This document shows, in pieces, positions 26,938 through 36,907 of a stretch of DNA of 64,000 bases. The stretch covers positions 3,534,001 to 3,598,000 of the forward strand of contig OZ245752.1 of assembly GCA_965227455.1 (NCBI GenBank), read 5' to 3'. The translations under genes were made by a program, and so were the position numbers. Below the pieces are notes generated by a model that saw only the letters and a program-made list of their open reading frames with translations, was not told where the DNA came from and did not search any database. How positions within the stretch are numbered: position 1 is the stretch's first letter; each line of letters begins with the position of its first letter. The DNA comes from JABDIP01 sp965227455. Its GTDB lineage: Bacteria; Pseudomonadota; Alphaproteobacteria; DSM-16000; Inquilinaceae.

Positions 26938-27618
26938 ATGCACCCGATCCCGGTCGACCGAATTCGTCAAACCCTGCAAGCCGCCCAGATCGGGCCGGCC
27001 TTGATCCTGACCGCGACGCTGGTGCTCGCCGGCTGCGGCGGTTCCGGCAGCGGATCCGGCGCCCCATCGCCATACAATTCCGGCTCTCTGGCCGGCAGCC
27101 AGTGCTTCGGCGCCCTGTCGCAGCGCCAGGTCGCCTACACTCGCATCGACGATTTCGGCAGCAACGGCGGCTGCGGCGTCGCCCAGGCGATCGAGCTGCA
27201 TGCCTCGACCGCATCGCTGAACCAGACCGCGACGCTGGGCTGCCCGCTGGCCGTCGCCCTGAACGATTTCGAGCGCCAGGTCCTGCAGCCGGCGGCCCAG
27301 CGCTATTTCGGCCAGCATGTCGCCCGCATCCACCATTTCGGTGCGTATTCCTGCCGAGGGCGATCCAGCAATGCCGGCCGGCTGTCGGAACACGCCAAGG
27401 GCCGGGCGATCGACATTTCCGGTTTCGAATTGGCCGACGGCACGGTGATCCGGCTGAAGGACCATTGGCGCGGCGCCGGCGACCGGTCGCGGTTCCTGCA
27501 GGATGTCGGGCGGAATGCCTGCGGCGTCTTCCAGGTGGTCCTGGGCCCGAACCACGATCGCGCCCATCACGATCATTTCCACTTCGACATCGGGCCGTGG
27601 CGGCTCTGCTCGACCTGA
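26938..27618 (+). CDS. Extensin-like lipoprotein with LAS-type metal motif, copy 1
   Basis: 226 residues. Lipobox LVLAGC with Cys33, then a Gly/Ser linker and an extensin-like C-terminal domain (PF06904-like). The segment SEHAKGRAIDISGF has the H-x6-D pattern and HHDHFHFDIGPWRLC the H-x-H pattern, the zinc-ligand layout of LAS peptidases (VanY/MepA group), so I infer peptidoglycan binding or DD-peptidase activity at the outer membrane. The ribosome site GAAAGGAGCAAG precedes the ATG. It is 55 per cent or so alike, by eye, to the next gene. Confidence 0.82.
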   Translation: MHPIPVDRIRQTLQAAQIGPALILTATLVLAGCGGSGSGSGAPSPYNSGSLAGSQCFGALSQRQVAYTRIDDFGSNGGCGVAQAIELHASTASLNQTATLGCPLAVALNDFERQVLQPAAQRYFGQHVARIHHFGAYSCRGRSSNAGRLSEHAKGRAIDISGFELADGTVIRLKDHWRGAGDRSRFLQDVGRNACGVFQVVLGPNHDRAHHDHFHFDIGPWRLCST

Positions 27619-27732
27619 GAAGGCCGCCGGTTAACAGAAGCTAAAGGCTCCCAGGGCACCATCGACGCCGGTGCGCGCGGTCCAAGCCGCAAGCCGGGCG
27701 CCACCCCGCAATCCTCGCCGGGAAAGATCGGG

Positions 27733-28419
27733 ATGGCCGTCAATTCGAACGCGCAGCGCGCGGCCCCGGGCCGCTTCAGACCCCGCCTTGCGATACTCCC
27801 CCTGCTGCTTGCCGCCGGTTGCCTGGCCGCCTGCGACGATAACCGCCAGGCCGAGGCGAAACGGGCGGAACCCTACGACATCCCAGCGGAACTCTGCCTC
27901 GGCGCCCTTTCCGATCGCGGCGTCAGCTTCGAGCCGCTGGCCTCGGCCGGCGATGGCGGGCTGTGCACGATCGAGACGCCGGTAACCATCACTGCCATGA
28001 CGGCGGCGCTGAATCAGCCAGCGACCCTGGGCTGCCCGCTGGCGGTCCGCTTCGACGAATTTGAGCAGGAAATCCTGCAGCCGCTGGCAATCCGCTATTT
28101 CGGCCAGCCGGTGAAGCGCATCCACCATTACGGCGCCTATGCCTGCCGCAACCAGCGCGGCGGCAATTCGAACTCCAACCGACTGTCGGAGCACGCCGTG
28201 GGCCGGGCAATCGACGTGTCGGCCTTCGAGCTGATCGACGGCCAGATGATCCGGGTGGCCGAGGATTGGCATGGCGTCGGCCGCCGCTCCCGGTTCCTCA
28301 GGAACGTGGCGCGGCAGGCCTGCGACCTGTTCCACGTGGTGCTGACCCCGAGCCACGACCGCGCCCATCAGGACCATCTGCATTTCGACACAGGCCCCTG
28401 GCGGCTGTGCCGCACCTGA
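27733..28419 (+). CDS. Extensin-like lipoprotein with LAS-type metal motif, copy 2
   Basis: 228 residues, a tandem paralog of the previous gene. Lipobox with Cys34 (GCLAAC), the shared core LNQPATLGCPLAVRFDEFEQ, IRYFGQPVKRIHHYGAYAC, the H-x6-D pattern in SEHAVGRAIDVSAF and HQDHLHFDTGPWRLC at the end. Six cysteines shared with copy 1 suggest disulfides. The 114-base gap has no clear promoter, so the two may be cotranscribed. A palindromic repeat follows. Confidence 0.82.
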   Translation: MAVNSNAQRAAPGRFRPRLAILPLLLAAGCLAACDDNRQAEAKRAEPYDIPAELCLGALSDRGVSFEPLASAGDGGLCTIETPVTITAMTAALNQPATLGCPLAVRFDEFEQEILQPLAIRYFGQPVKRIHHYGAYACRNQRGGNSNSNRLSEHAVGRAIDVSAFELIDGQMIRVAEDWHGVGRRSRFLRNVARQACDLFHVVLTPSHDRAHQDHLHFDTGPWRLCRT

Positions 28420-28453
28420 AGCGCCGCCTCTCATGGGAAGCTTGATTTTTTGA

Positions 28454-28574
28454 GCCCCCTCACCTTCCCACGGCTTCGCCGTGGGCCCCTTCCTCTCCCG
28501 CAAGGGGAGAGGAGGTGAAACCGAGACCCTCATAGTCCCCTCTCCCCTCGCGGGAGAGGGCTAGGGTGAGGGGC
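28454..28574. repeat. Palindromic intergenic repeat, copy 1
   Basis: The block begins GCCCCCTCACCTTCCC and ends GGGTGAGGGGC. Inside are a perfect hairpin (CCCACGGC / GCCGTGGG at 28467-28485) and CTCTCCC/GGGAGAG stems. The same words recur at 50493-50628. It resembles REP/MITE-type elements seen in many proteobacterial genomes. It lies between convergent genes and could also act as a bidirectional terminator. Confidence 0.85.
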
Positions 28575-28596
28575 CTTGGAAACTCCGTATTCCGCG

Positions 28597-28812
28597 TCAA
28601 TCCTTGCGGCTGAGCCGGTCCTTCACCTTGCGGGCGAATTCGCCGGGATCGTCCAGCGGCGAGGCTTCGCGGGCCGCCTCGCGGATCTCGCGGGCGGTCT
28701 GCTCGACCTTGGGCTTTGCCTTGTCATAGGCATCCGCCGCCATCTGCTGCACGCGCGGGTCGCTCGCCAGTTTCCGGGCCGCCTTCCAGAGGAGCATGCG
28801 CAGGAGCGGCAT
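28597..28812 (-). CDS. Small hydrophilic hypothetical protein, 71 residues
   Basis: Begins MPLLRMLLWKAARKLASDPR at the ATG at 28812 and is mostly alpha-helical and charged (VEQTAREIREAAREASPLDD, KVKDRLSRKD). A short hydrophobic patch at the start is too weak for a membrane helix. It starts 5 bases after a 33-codon frame on the same strand ends. The codons are GC-rich like the genome. I recognise no family. Confidence 0.6.
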   Translation of the reverse strand: MPLLRMLLWKAARKLASDPRVQQMAADAYDKAKPKVEQTAREIREAAREASPLDDPGEFARKVKDRLSRKD

Positions 28813-28816
28813 CGTC

Positions 28817-28918
28817 TCAGGCCTCCGACCGGATGATCTTCTCCTGATCCGGGTCGACCCTGTCGGTATCGAACCGGTCCCAGGGGATGTCGTCCAAGGT
28901 CCAATCTGTATCGGACAT
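28817..28918 (-). CDS. 33-residue protein resembling the N-terminus of ferritin-like proteins
   Basis: ATG at 28918 preceded by CCGGAGTGCGCGGA. The product contains WTLDDIPWDRFD and VDPD, a stretch I associate from memory with the N-terminus of COQ7/rubrerythrin-like ferritin-fold proteins of about 250 residues. Here the frame stops after 33 codons and no ferritin helices follow. It may be a separate small protein or the stub left by a deletion. The downstream gene starts 5 bases after its stop. Confidence 0.45.
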   Translation of the reverse strand: MSDTDWTLDDIPWDRFDTDRVDPDQEKIIRSEA

Positions 28919-29101
28919 TCCGCGCACTCCGGCCAGCTGGAGCCCCAACCCATTGATCACCAAGAGAATTTGACCCGTCACTATGGCAATCCGACGGCCG
29001 CATGCAATACGGCAAGACCGTACGCATCGATCCGCAGATTCAATATTGGTCGCGATCGCCGAGGTGCAATGGAGTGACGCGGCTGGGCGTCAATACGTCA
29101 T

Positions 29102-29512
29102 TCAGCCGGATTGGGCCGCCGCGTGTTTCGCCTTGGCGATGGCCAGCGCCGTCTCGGCGGCGCGACGTTCGGCATCGGATTTGGCGTCCGCCACATCCTC
29201 GGTCAGGTCGGCGACGAGCTGCGCCGCCGCAGCACCATCGATCTCGCCGACCGGCACCGCCTCCTCGGCCAGCACCGTGCAGCGCTCCGGAGTCACCTCG
29301 GCGAAGCCGCCGGCCACGAAGATCCGCGAGGAGACTTCGGCCCGGCTGGCATAGACATCGATCACGCCGGGCCGAACCGTGGAGATCAGCGGCGCATGGC
29401 CGGGAAGGACGCCGAAATTGCCCTCCTCGCCGGGCACCACGACCATGGCGACCTGCTCCGACAGCAGCAGGCGTTCCGGCGATACCAGCTCGAATTCGAC
29501 CGTTCCGGCCAT
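29102..29512 (-). CDS. atpC: F1 ATP synthase subunit epsilon
   Basis: 136-residue rotor subunit that couples and inhibits F1. The N-terminal beta-sandwich is clear (FELVSPERLLLSEQVAMVVVPGEEGNFGVLPGHAPLIS), followed by the two-helix C-terminal part rich in Ala (AAETALAIAKAKHAAAQ). It is last of the operon, 23 bases after atpD. No rho-independent terminator was seen after it. Confidence 0.95.
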   Translation of the reverse strand: MAGTVEFELVSPERLLLSEQVAMVVVPGEEGNFGVLPGHAPLISTVRPGVIDVYASRAEVSSRIFVAGGFAEVTPERCTVLAEEAVPVGEIDGAAAAQLVADLTEDVADAKSDAERRAAETALAIAKAKHAAAQSG

Positions 29513-29535
29513 GATGCTCGTCTCCGCCCCTAGCG

Positions 29536-31158
<1,623 letters not shown>

Positions 31159-31209
31159 TTCGCTCCCAACTTCTTCCTATCGGGCCCAACGGCCCGCGGC
31201 TGACCCAGT

Positions 31210-32127
31210 CTACAGCGCCTCGGCGCCGGAGATGATCTCGATCAGTTCCTTGGTGATATGGGCCTGACGCGACCGGTTGTAGACCAGCGTCAGGTTGTTG
31301 ATCATGTCGCCCGCGTTGCGGGTCGCGTTGTCCATCGCCGTCATCCGCGCCCCCTGCTCGCTGGCGGCGGATTCCAGCAGCGACCGGTAGACCTGGACGC
31401 AAAGATTGCGCGGTAGCAGGCTCGCCAGGATCGCTTCCTCGTCCGGCTCGAACTCGTAGACCGCGCCGCCGGCCACCGTCGGAGCGGCTGCCGCTTCCGC
31501 CTCTTCTTCACCCTCTTCGTCGCCATTAGACGATCCGGCCAGCGGCACTAGCTGCTGGGCCGTGACGATCTGGCTGATGGCGGATTCGAAGCGGTTGTAG
31601 ATGACGGTGCAAACGTCGAACTCGCCGGCTTCGAACATGTCGATCAGCCGGTTGCCGATGGTGTTGGCGTCGCCGAAGGTCAGCTTAGGCTTGCCGACAT
31701 CCATGACGCTCTCGACGATCAGATCGGGGAAGTCGCGGCGCAAATTGTCGCGGCCCTTGCGACCGACGCAGAACAGCTTGACGGTCTTGCCGAGATCGCG
31801 GAGCTGGCGGATGCGGCGCCGGGTCTCCCGCGTGATGGAGCCGTTGAAGCCGCCGCACAGACCACGGTCGGAGGTGACCACCACCAGCATGTGCACGTCG
31901 TCGCGGCCGGTCCCGGTCATCAGCTTCGGCCCGGTGCCGGTGGACGCCACAGCCCCCGCCAGGCTGCCCAGCACCTTCTCCATGCGCTCCGCATAGGGCC
32001 GGCCGGCCTCCGCCTGCTCCTGGGCCCGGCGCAGCTTGGATGCTGCGACCATCTTCATGGCCGAAGTGATCTTCTGCGTCGACTTGACGCTGCCGATCCG
32101 GTTCCGGAGGTCCTTGAGGCTAGGCAT
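31210..32127 (-). CDS. atpG: F1 ATP synthase subunit gamma
   Basis: 305-residue central shaft. Family marks are the start MPSLKDLRNRIGSVKSTQKIT, VTSDRGLCGGFN and the end NRSRQAHITKELIEIISGAEAL. It has an acidic insert (SSNGDEEGEEEAEAAAAPTV) near residue 200 that lengthens the protein modestly compared with the usual 285-295. It lies between atpA and atpD in the standard order. Confidence 0.96.
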   Translation of the reverse strand: MPSLKDLRNRIGSVKSTQKITSAMKMVAASKLRRAQEQAEAGRPYAERMEKVLGSLAGAVASTGTGPKLMTGTGRDDVHMLVVVTSDRGLCGGFNGSITRETRRRIRQLRDLGKTVKLFCVGRKGRDNLRRDFPDLIVESVMDVGKPKLTFGDANTIGNRLIDMFEAGEFDVCTVIYNRFESAISQIVTAQQLVPLAGSSNGDEEGEEEAEAAAAPTVAGGAVYEFEPDEEAILASLLPRNLCVQVYRSLLESAASEQGARMTAMDNATRNAGDMINNLTLVYNRSRQAHITKELIEIISGAEAL

Positions 32128-32176
32128 CGGCCGCCGCCGTCATCGCTGCTGTTCCGCGTTCCAAGTGCCAACCGCC

Positions 32177-33706
32177 TTAGACGAAGACGTTGACGAAGCC
32201 CGACAGGAAGCCGCCCAGCTTCTCATCGGTTTCCGGCGACAGCGAGCCCTCGGTGCGGATCGCGTCCAGAATGTCCGGATGCTTGCTGTGCAGCTCCTCC
32301 AGCATCGATTTCTCGAACCGGGTGACGTCCGCCACCGCGACGCCGTCAAGATGGCCCCGCACGCCGGAATAGATCGAGACCACCTGCTCCTCGACCGCCA
32401 GCGGCGAATACTGGTTCTGCTTCAAGAGCTCGGTCAGGCGGGCGCCGCGCGCCAGCAGGTTCTGGGTCGCCGCGTCCAGATCGGAGGCGAACTGGGCGAA
32501 GGCCTCCATCTCGCGATACTGGGCCAGCTCCAGCTTGATGGTGCCGGCGACCTGCTTCATGGCCTTGACCTGGGCGGCGGAGCCGACCCGGCTGACCGAC
32601 AGGCCGACATTGATGGCCGGGCGGATGCCCTTATAGAACAGCCCGGTCTCCAGGAAGATCTGGCCGTCGGTGATGGAGATGACGTTGGTCGGGATATAGG
32701 CCGACACGTCGCCGGCCTGGGTCTCGATGACCGGCAGGGCGGTGAGCGAGCCCGAGCCGCTGTCCTCGTTCAGCTTGGCGGCGCGCTCCAGCAGCCGGCT
32801 GTGCAGGTAGAACACGTCGCCCGGATAGGCCTCGCGTCCCGGCGGCCGGCGCAGCAGCAGCGACATCTGGCGGTACGACACCGCCTGCTTGGACAGGTCG
32901 TCATAGATGATCAGGGCGTGCATGCCGTTGTCGCGGAAATACTCGCCCATGGCGCAGCCCGTATAGGGCGCCAGGAACTGCAGCGGGGCCGGGTCCGACG
33001 CGGTGGCGGCGACGACGATGGAGTAGTCCATCGCCCCGTTCTCCTCCAGCGTCTTGACGATCTGCGCGACCGTTGAGCGCTTCTGCCCGACCGCCACATA
33101 GACGCAGTAGAGCTTCTTGCTTTCGTCGCCGCCGGCGTTGATGCCCTTCTGGTTCAGGATGGTGTCGATGGCGACGGCGGTCTTGCCGGTCTGGCGGTCG
33201 CCGATGATCAGCTCGCGTTGGCCGCGGCCGACCGGGGTCAGCGCATCGATCGCCTTCAGGCCGGTCTGCATCGGCTCATGCACGGATTTGCGCGGGATGA
33301 TGCCCGGCGCCTTGACCTCGACCCGCTGCATCTTGGCGTCGGTGATCGGCCCCTTGCCGTCGATGGGGTTGCCGAGGCCGTCGACCACCCGGCCCAGCAG
33401 GCCCTTGCCCGTGGGCACCTCGACGATGGCGCCGGTGCGCTTGACCGTGTCGCCTTCCTTGATGCTCCGGTCCTCGCCGAAGATCACGATGCCGACATTG
33501 TCGCTTTCCAGGTTCAGCGCCATGCCCTTGATGCCGCCGGGGAATTCGACCATCTCGCCGGCGCGGACATTGTCCAGCCCGTAGACCCGGGCGACGCCGT
33601 CGCCGACGGACAGCACCTGGCCGACCTCCGCGACATCCGCCTCGGTGCCGAAGCTGGCGATCTGTTCCTTCAGAATTGCGGAAATCTCGGCGGCGCGAAT
33701 TTCCAT
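32177..33706 (-). CDS. atpA: F1 ATP synthase subunit alpha
   Basis: 509-residue non-catalytic nucleotide-binding subunit. GDRQTGKTAVAIDTILNQK is its P-loop, and VGQKRSTVAQIV, YDDLSKQAVSYRQMSLLLRRPPGREAYPGD and ATDPAP-like ASDPAPLQF are diagnostic. Its ATG overlaps the atpH stop (TGATG). Length and all motifs are normal. Confidence 0.97.
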   Translation of the reverse strand: MEIRAAEISAILKEQIASFGTEADVAEVGQVLSVGDGVARVYGLDNVRAGEMVEFPGGIKGMALNLESDNVGIVIFGEDRSIKEGDTVKRTGAIVEVPTGKGLLGRVVDGLGNPIDGKGPITDAKMQRVEVKAPGIIPRKSVHEPMQTGLKAIDALTPVGRGQRELIIGDRQTGKTAVAIDTILNQKGINAGGDESKKLYCVYVAVGQKRSTVAQIVKTLEENGAMDYSIVVAATASDPAPLQFLAPYTGCAMGEYFRDNGMHALIIYDDLSKQAVSYRQMSLLLRRPPGREAYPGDVFYLHSRLLERAAKLNEDSGSGSLTALPVIETQAGDVSAYIPTNVISITDGQIFLETGLFYKGIRPAINVGLSVSRVGSAAQVKAMKQVAGTIKLELAQYREMEAFAQFASDLDAATQNLLARGARLTELLKQNQYSPLAVEEQVVSIYSGVRGHLDGVAVADVTRFEKSMLEELHSKHPDILDAIRTEGSLSPETDEKLGGFLSGFVNVFV

Positions 33707-34266
33707 CAGCCAACCCCTTTCATGGCCAGTTGCAGCTTGCTGAGCTTGGTGCGCAGGGAGCTATCGATCATCCGGGAGCCGACCTTGACCACAAGGCCGC
33801 CCAGCAGCGACGGATCGACCGACAGATCGACGGTGACCTTCGCACCCACCGCCTTCTTAAGCTGGTCGGTCAGCGCCTTGGTCTGGCTGTCGGTCAGCGC
33901 ATGCGCCGAGGTGACCTGGGCGGTCATCTCGCCGCGCCGGCGCGCCAGCTCGGCCAGATAGGCGTCGATCATGCCCGGCAGCGCGAACAGACGCCGGTTC
34001 GCCGCGGCGACGCCGATGAACTTCTGCGTCAGCGGCGAGGCGCCGGCCTTGGCCAGGACCGCGGCGATGGCGCGGCCCTGCTCGTCGCGGCTCAACACCG
34101 GCGAGCGCACCAGCCGGCGCAGGCTCTCGCTCTCCGCCAGCAGCGCCTTCAGGGCCCTGAGATCGTCGGCGACCGCGTCGAGCGCCTTGGCCTCGTCGGC
34201 CAGCTCGAACAACGCCGTCGCGTACCGCCCCGCAAGGCCGGACATGCCTGTATCGGTGGATGCCAC
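33706..34266 (-). CDS. atpH: F1 ATP synthase subunit delta
   Basis: 186 residues from a GTG at 34266, which follows GGGGAACCAG. The stator subunit begins VASTDTGMSGLAGRYATALFEL and ends with the conserved SSLRTKLSKLQLAMKG. A TTG at 34278 and an ATG at 34245 are alternatives, but the latter would shorten the usual N-terminus. It is the first gene of atpHAGDC; the F0 genes are elsewhere. Confidence 0.93.
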   Translation of the reverse strand: MASTDTGMSGLAGRYATALFELADEAKALDAVADDLRALKALLAESESLRRLVRSPVLSRDEQGRAIAAVLAKAGASPLTQKFIGVAAANRRLFALPGMIDAYLAELARRRGEMTAQVTSAHALTDSQTKALTDQLKKAVGAKVTVDLSVDPSLLGGLVVKVGSRMIDSSLRTKLSKLQLAMKGVG

Positions 34267-34377
34267 CTGGTTCCCCAAACGACTTTGTCATTGCCCGGTA
34301 ACCGGGATGGGATTTCCGCACCGAACGGCACGAAAAAACGCCGGCTCGAGCGACCGCCCGAACGGCGCGGCTCATCT

Positions 34378-34405
34378 AGCATACGGTTTCGGGTGGCGCA
34401 ACAAG
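34378..34405 (-). promoter_or_regulatory. Possible promoter of the atp operon
   Basis: On the minus strand TATGCT (34378-34383) lies 15-16 bases after CTTGTTG (34399-34405), about 105 bases before the atpH start. The match is only moderate and the spacing short. The same 276-base gap must also hold the divergent promoter for the gene at 34543. Confidence 0.3.
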
Positions 34406-34542
34406 AGTGGGAGTTCGTAGAGAAACACGACAGCTACGGACAATCCTCTCGGTACGGGCAGATCAATTCCGACGGCGTGCCCGGTTCTTTTCAGAGGCGC
34501 ACTTCACATGTAAAAGACCACCTCTGATAGCAGGAGCTTCGA

Positions 34543-35019
34543 ATGGCTAGCCGATGGTTGGGACTCAGCGCGTCTAAGGATTCTGTCACGGTTGTTGATG
34601 CCGAGATTCCTGATGGCGATGGGCCAATAATTATCATTTCGGATGATAGCTGGCCATTGCAGGGTGGCGATCGAGCTGCTGCTTATGGCGTCCTTCACCA
34701 GATATGCACCGACTACATCAAGGAAAATGGAATAGAGGCTGTCATCGTGAAGGCAAGCGCGGTCATGGGAAAAGGCGCAGCACGGCTGGGCCTGCTTACA
34801 GGCGCTGAAGTCCGCGGTGTAGTACTGGCGGCAGCTGGTTCAGTCTGTCCCGTAAGGGCATTGTCAAAGGCGGTAATCAGTAAGACCTACGGGGATCGGA
34901 AGGTAGATGATTACGTGGCGGACGATGCATTTTGGGCAGCCAAGACCGCAGGCGGCCAACTTCGCAAGATGAGCCGCGAAACTGCGATGTTGCTAATCGC
35001 CGCGAGGAACGCGGCGTGA
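34543..35019 (+). CDS. RuvC/RNase H-like small protein paired with a Ser/Thr kinase
   Basis: 158 residues, ATG preceded by CAGGAGCTTCG. I recognise no named family. The layout resembles a RuvC/RNase H fold: an initial strand (WLGLSASKDSVTVVDAEIP), a helix after GGDRAAAYGVLHQI, a strand with EAVIVKASAV, then a helix with GKGAARLGLLTGAEVRGVVL, as RuvC has after its second acidic residue. The usual catalytic acids at strands one and four are replaced (Ser and Lys), so a nuclease role is doubtful. The stop codon overlaps the GTG of the kinase (GTGA). Codons are less GC-rich than those of neighbours, suggesting transfer. Confidence 0.7.
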   Translation: MASRWLGLSASKDSVTVVDAEIPDGDGPIIIISDDSWPLQGGDRAAAYGVLHQICTDYIKENGIEAVIVKASAVMGKGAARLGLLTGAEVRGVVLAAAGSVCPVRALSKAVISKTYGDRKVDDYVADDAFWAAKTAGGQLRKMSRETAMLLIAARNAA

Positions 35020-36047
35020 CGGACCTTATCTCGGACCTGAAAATTGGCCCGAAGATCGGAAACGGTCATTTTGGCGAAGTCTTCCTCGCCCAAGACCCTG
35101 CGCACGGACAGGTAGCCGTGAAGATGCTCACCAGAAAGGCCCACGACAACGACACGATGTGGATTGCCTACAAGGCTGGCTTCCTTGCCGAGGCACAAAA
35201 CCTATCCAAGGCGAGGCACAAGAACGTCGTGCAGGTGCATCACGTAGTCGAGGCCGCTGACGGGATGAGCGTGATTATCTGCATGGAATTCTGTCCCGGC
35301 GGGTCGCTTCAAACACCCTTTGAGAATGGGCCCATGGCAATTCCTGAGGTGCGAAAGATTGGTACCGAAGTCCTGATGGGCCTAAATGCCCTTCATAGCC
35401 GCGGAATGCTGCATCGAGACATCAAGCCGGCCAATGTCCTTCTTGATGCCAGCGGCGTCGCTCAAATCAGCGACTTCGGTTTGGTGACTGACGACCTAGT
35501 GCTGGGCTATGGATCGCAGGCGGGATACAGCGACCACATTGCTTATGAGGTTTGGCACGGCAAAGGGACAAGTGCGCAATCGGACATATGGGCACTCGGA
35601 ATGACGCTCTACCGTCTTTTGCACGGCAAGAATTGGTATGAGCAGGCGCCCGAGCCAGGGCAGATTGTCCACCTCGGCAATTTTGCGGGCACGCTCAAAT
35701 GGTTACCACACATACCGAAGCAGTGGCGGCGAGTGATCCGAAAGATGCTGCACGACAATCCGGCGGCTCGATTTGCTAGCGCTGGCCAGGCGATTAGCAG
35801 TCTGGCTCGACTCCCCGTCACACCGGTTTGGGCGTCGACCGTCACACCCCATTTGGTCAGGTGGGAGCGACGCAAACGAACGCGCCGGTTCTTAGTGGAA
35901 TGGAACCGCCATTCGGCGCGAAAGCATGAATGGAGAGCATGGAGCGAGCCGCTTGGAGTCGGTCAGAACAAACGACTCGGTGGGTCGAATGGGATCGTCT
36001 CACGTGCCAAAGCAGTGCGCGGACTCGAAGAGTTTTTCGGGGTTTAG
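35016..36047 (+). CDS. Hanks-type serine/threonine protein kinase
   Basis: 343 residues from a GTG overlapping the stop of the previous gene. Kinase motifs are complete: glycine loop GNGHFG (15-20), Lys36 in VAVK, Glu59, HRDIKPAN with Asp135, DFG at 153-155 and AYEVW in place of the usual APE, with SDIWALGMTLY after it. It should be catalytically active. No membrane segment or PASTA domain is present; a Trp/Arg-rich tail of about 75 residues (RWERRKRTRRFLVEWNRH) follows. The last bases interlock with the stop of the opposite-strand gene. The partner and substrate are unknown. Confidence 0.88.
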   Translation: MTDLISDLKIGPKIGNGHFGEVFLAQDPAHGQVAVKMLTRKAHDNDTMWIAYKAGFLAEAQNLSKARHKNVVQVHHVVEAADGMSVIICMEFCPGGSLQTPFENGPMAIPEVRKIGTEVLMGLNALHSRGMLHRDIKPANVLLDASGVAQISDFGLVTDDLVLGYGSQAGYSDHIAYEVWHGKGTSAQSDIWALGMTLYRLLHGKNWYEQAPEPGQIVHLGNFAGTLKWLPHIPKQWRRVIRKMLHDNPAARFASAGQAISSLARLPVTPVWASTVTPHLVRWERRKRTRRFLVEWNRHSARKHEWRAWSEPLGVGQNKRLGGSNGIVSRAKAVRGLEEFFGV

Positions 36048-36265
36048 CCCGGCCTAATCTTCCGAGGAAGGAGATATGCTCCGGTTAGATCGGCCGAGGT
36101 AATCTTCTTCAAGCCAAAGGCAGACGCAGCACGGGATCGTCGACGTTTCGCACACATCCCGCAGTAAGACGACGACGAGACCACGCCCTGAGCAGGTTGC
36201 CAATGTCTCCCGCAATTGCGGCAAAGCGGAAGACTCAATGTCAAGTTTGGCGATTTGCGGCTCAT
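36044..36265 (-). CDS. Small zinc-ribbon-like protein convergent with the kinase
   Basis: 73 residues from an ATG at 36265 with GCGAGGAACCAA before it. Four Cys form two knuckles: CRNC (15-18) and CGMC (35-38), with a basic stretch RRRSR after them, as in zinc ribbons that bind nucleic acid. The stop TAA shares bases with the kinase stop TAG (TTAG), so the genes are packed end to end. A longer in-frame start exists upstream but lacks a ribosome site. Reality as a gene is supported by the four Cys and the spacing, not by homology. Confidence 0.5.
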   Translation of the reverse strand: MSRKSPNLTLSLPLCRNCGRHWQPAQGVVSSSSYCGMCAKRRRSRAASAFGLKKITSADLTGAYLLPRKIRPG

Positions 36266-36907
36266 TTGGTTCCTCGCCAACATACTTGCATGAATATAGC
36301 GAACAAAACGTGAATCACGAATCACATGTTGTCAAGCTAGCTTCCGACACTAAGGGTTCTGCATTTTTTTCAACGATGTAAGATCTCTACCATTTAAAGT
36401 CGCAACGTTCATAAAAAGCAATGATGTCTCGCAGCAATCAGTCGATCTAAATTCGAATTAGCATCGGCATCGCGGTCCCGATCTAGGCGAGTTCAAACTA
36501 CGCTGACTTCTAAGGCCGGAACGATGAGATTGGCGACGTCGGGAAGTATGAGGGTTGCGTATAAACCCCCGATCGTGCTGCGCTACGGTCGCTCTTCCGC
36601 CGAGGCAAGGATTAAGGATTAGATTACGGTGACAGTAACCGAATTAGGTTCTTGTCACGATTCTCCACCCGCGCATCGTCGGCCGAACTTCAGGCCCGAC
36701 ATGAGGATGCGGCCACTGATTGCGCTATGGGCCGCAACAAGGCTACGGCTCTTGAGTTCTGTCGGCCGACAATCGGCGCGGCTGCTATCCAGTTGCCCTC
36801 TATTCGATCCGGCACGCGGCCCGACAGCCGTGTTTGCATCGAGGAATGCTCCTCAGGCGAGACGTGCTAGAGTTTGGTCCCGATGTCATCAGCCTGGATG
36901 TGATCAG
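36266..36907. other. AT-richer intergenic stretch of 642 bases
   Basis: No convincing gene is seen. The first 350 bases are clearly richer in A and T than the rest of the window, with a run of seven T at 36365-36371. From 36541 to 36603 it contains the first copy of an imperfect repeat found again at 37350-37412. Short frames inside it have no ribosome site. It probably marks the edge of transferred DNA. Confidence 0.5.
36541..36603 (+). repeat. Imperfect direct repeat, copy A
   Basis: GGGTTGCGTATAAACCCC, GATCGTGCTGCGCTACGG and TCGCTCTTCCGCC line up with copy B at 37350-37412 with about 80 per cent identity by eye over 60 bases. The copies flank the small cytochrome c gene. Meaning unknown. 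Confidence 0.65.

Noticed and set aside
36629..36907. Upstream extension of the small cytochrome c frame.
   Set aside because: It would bury the signal peptide 93 residues inside the protein and has no ribosome site.
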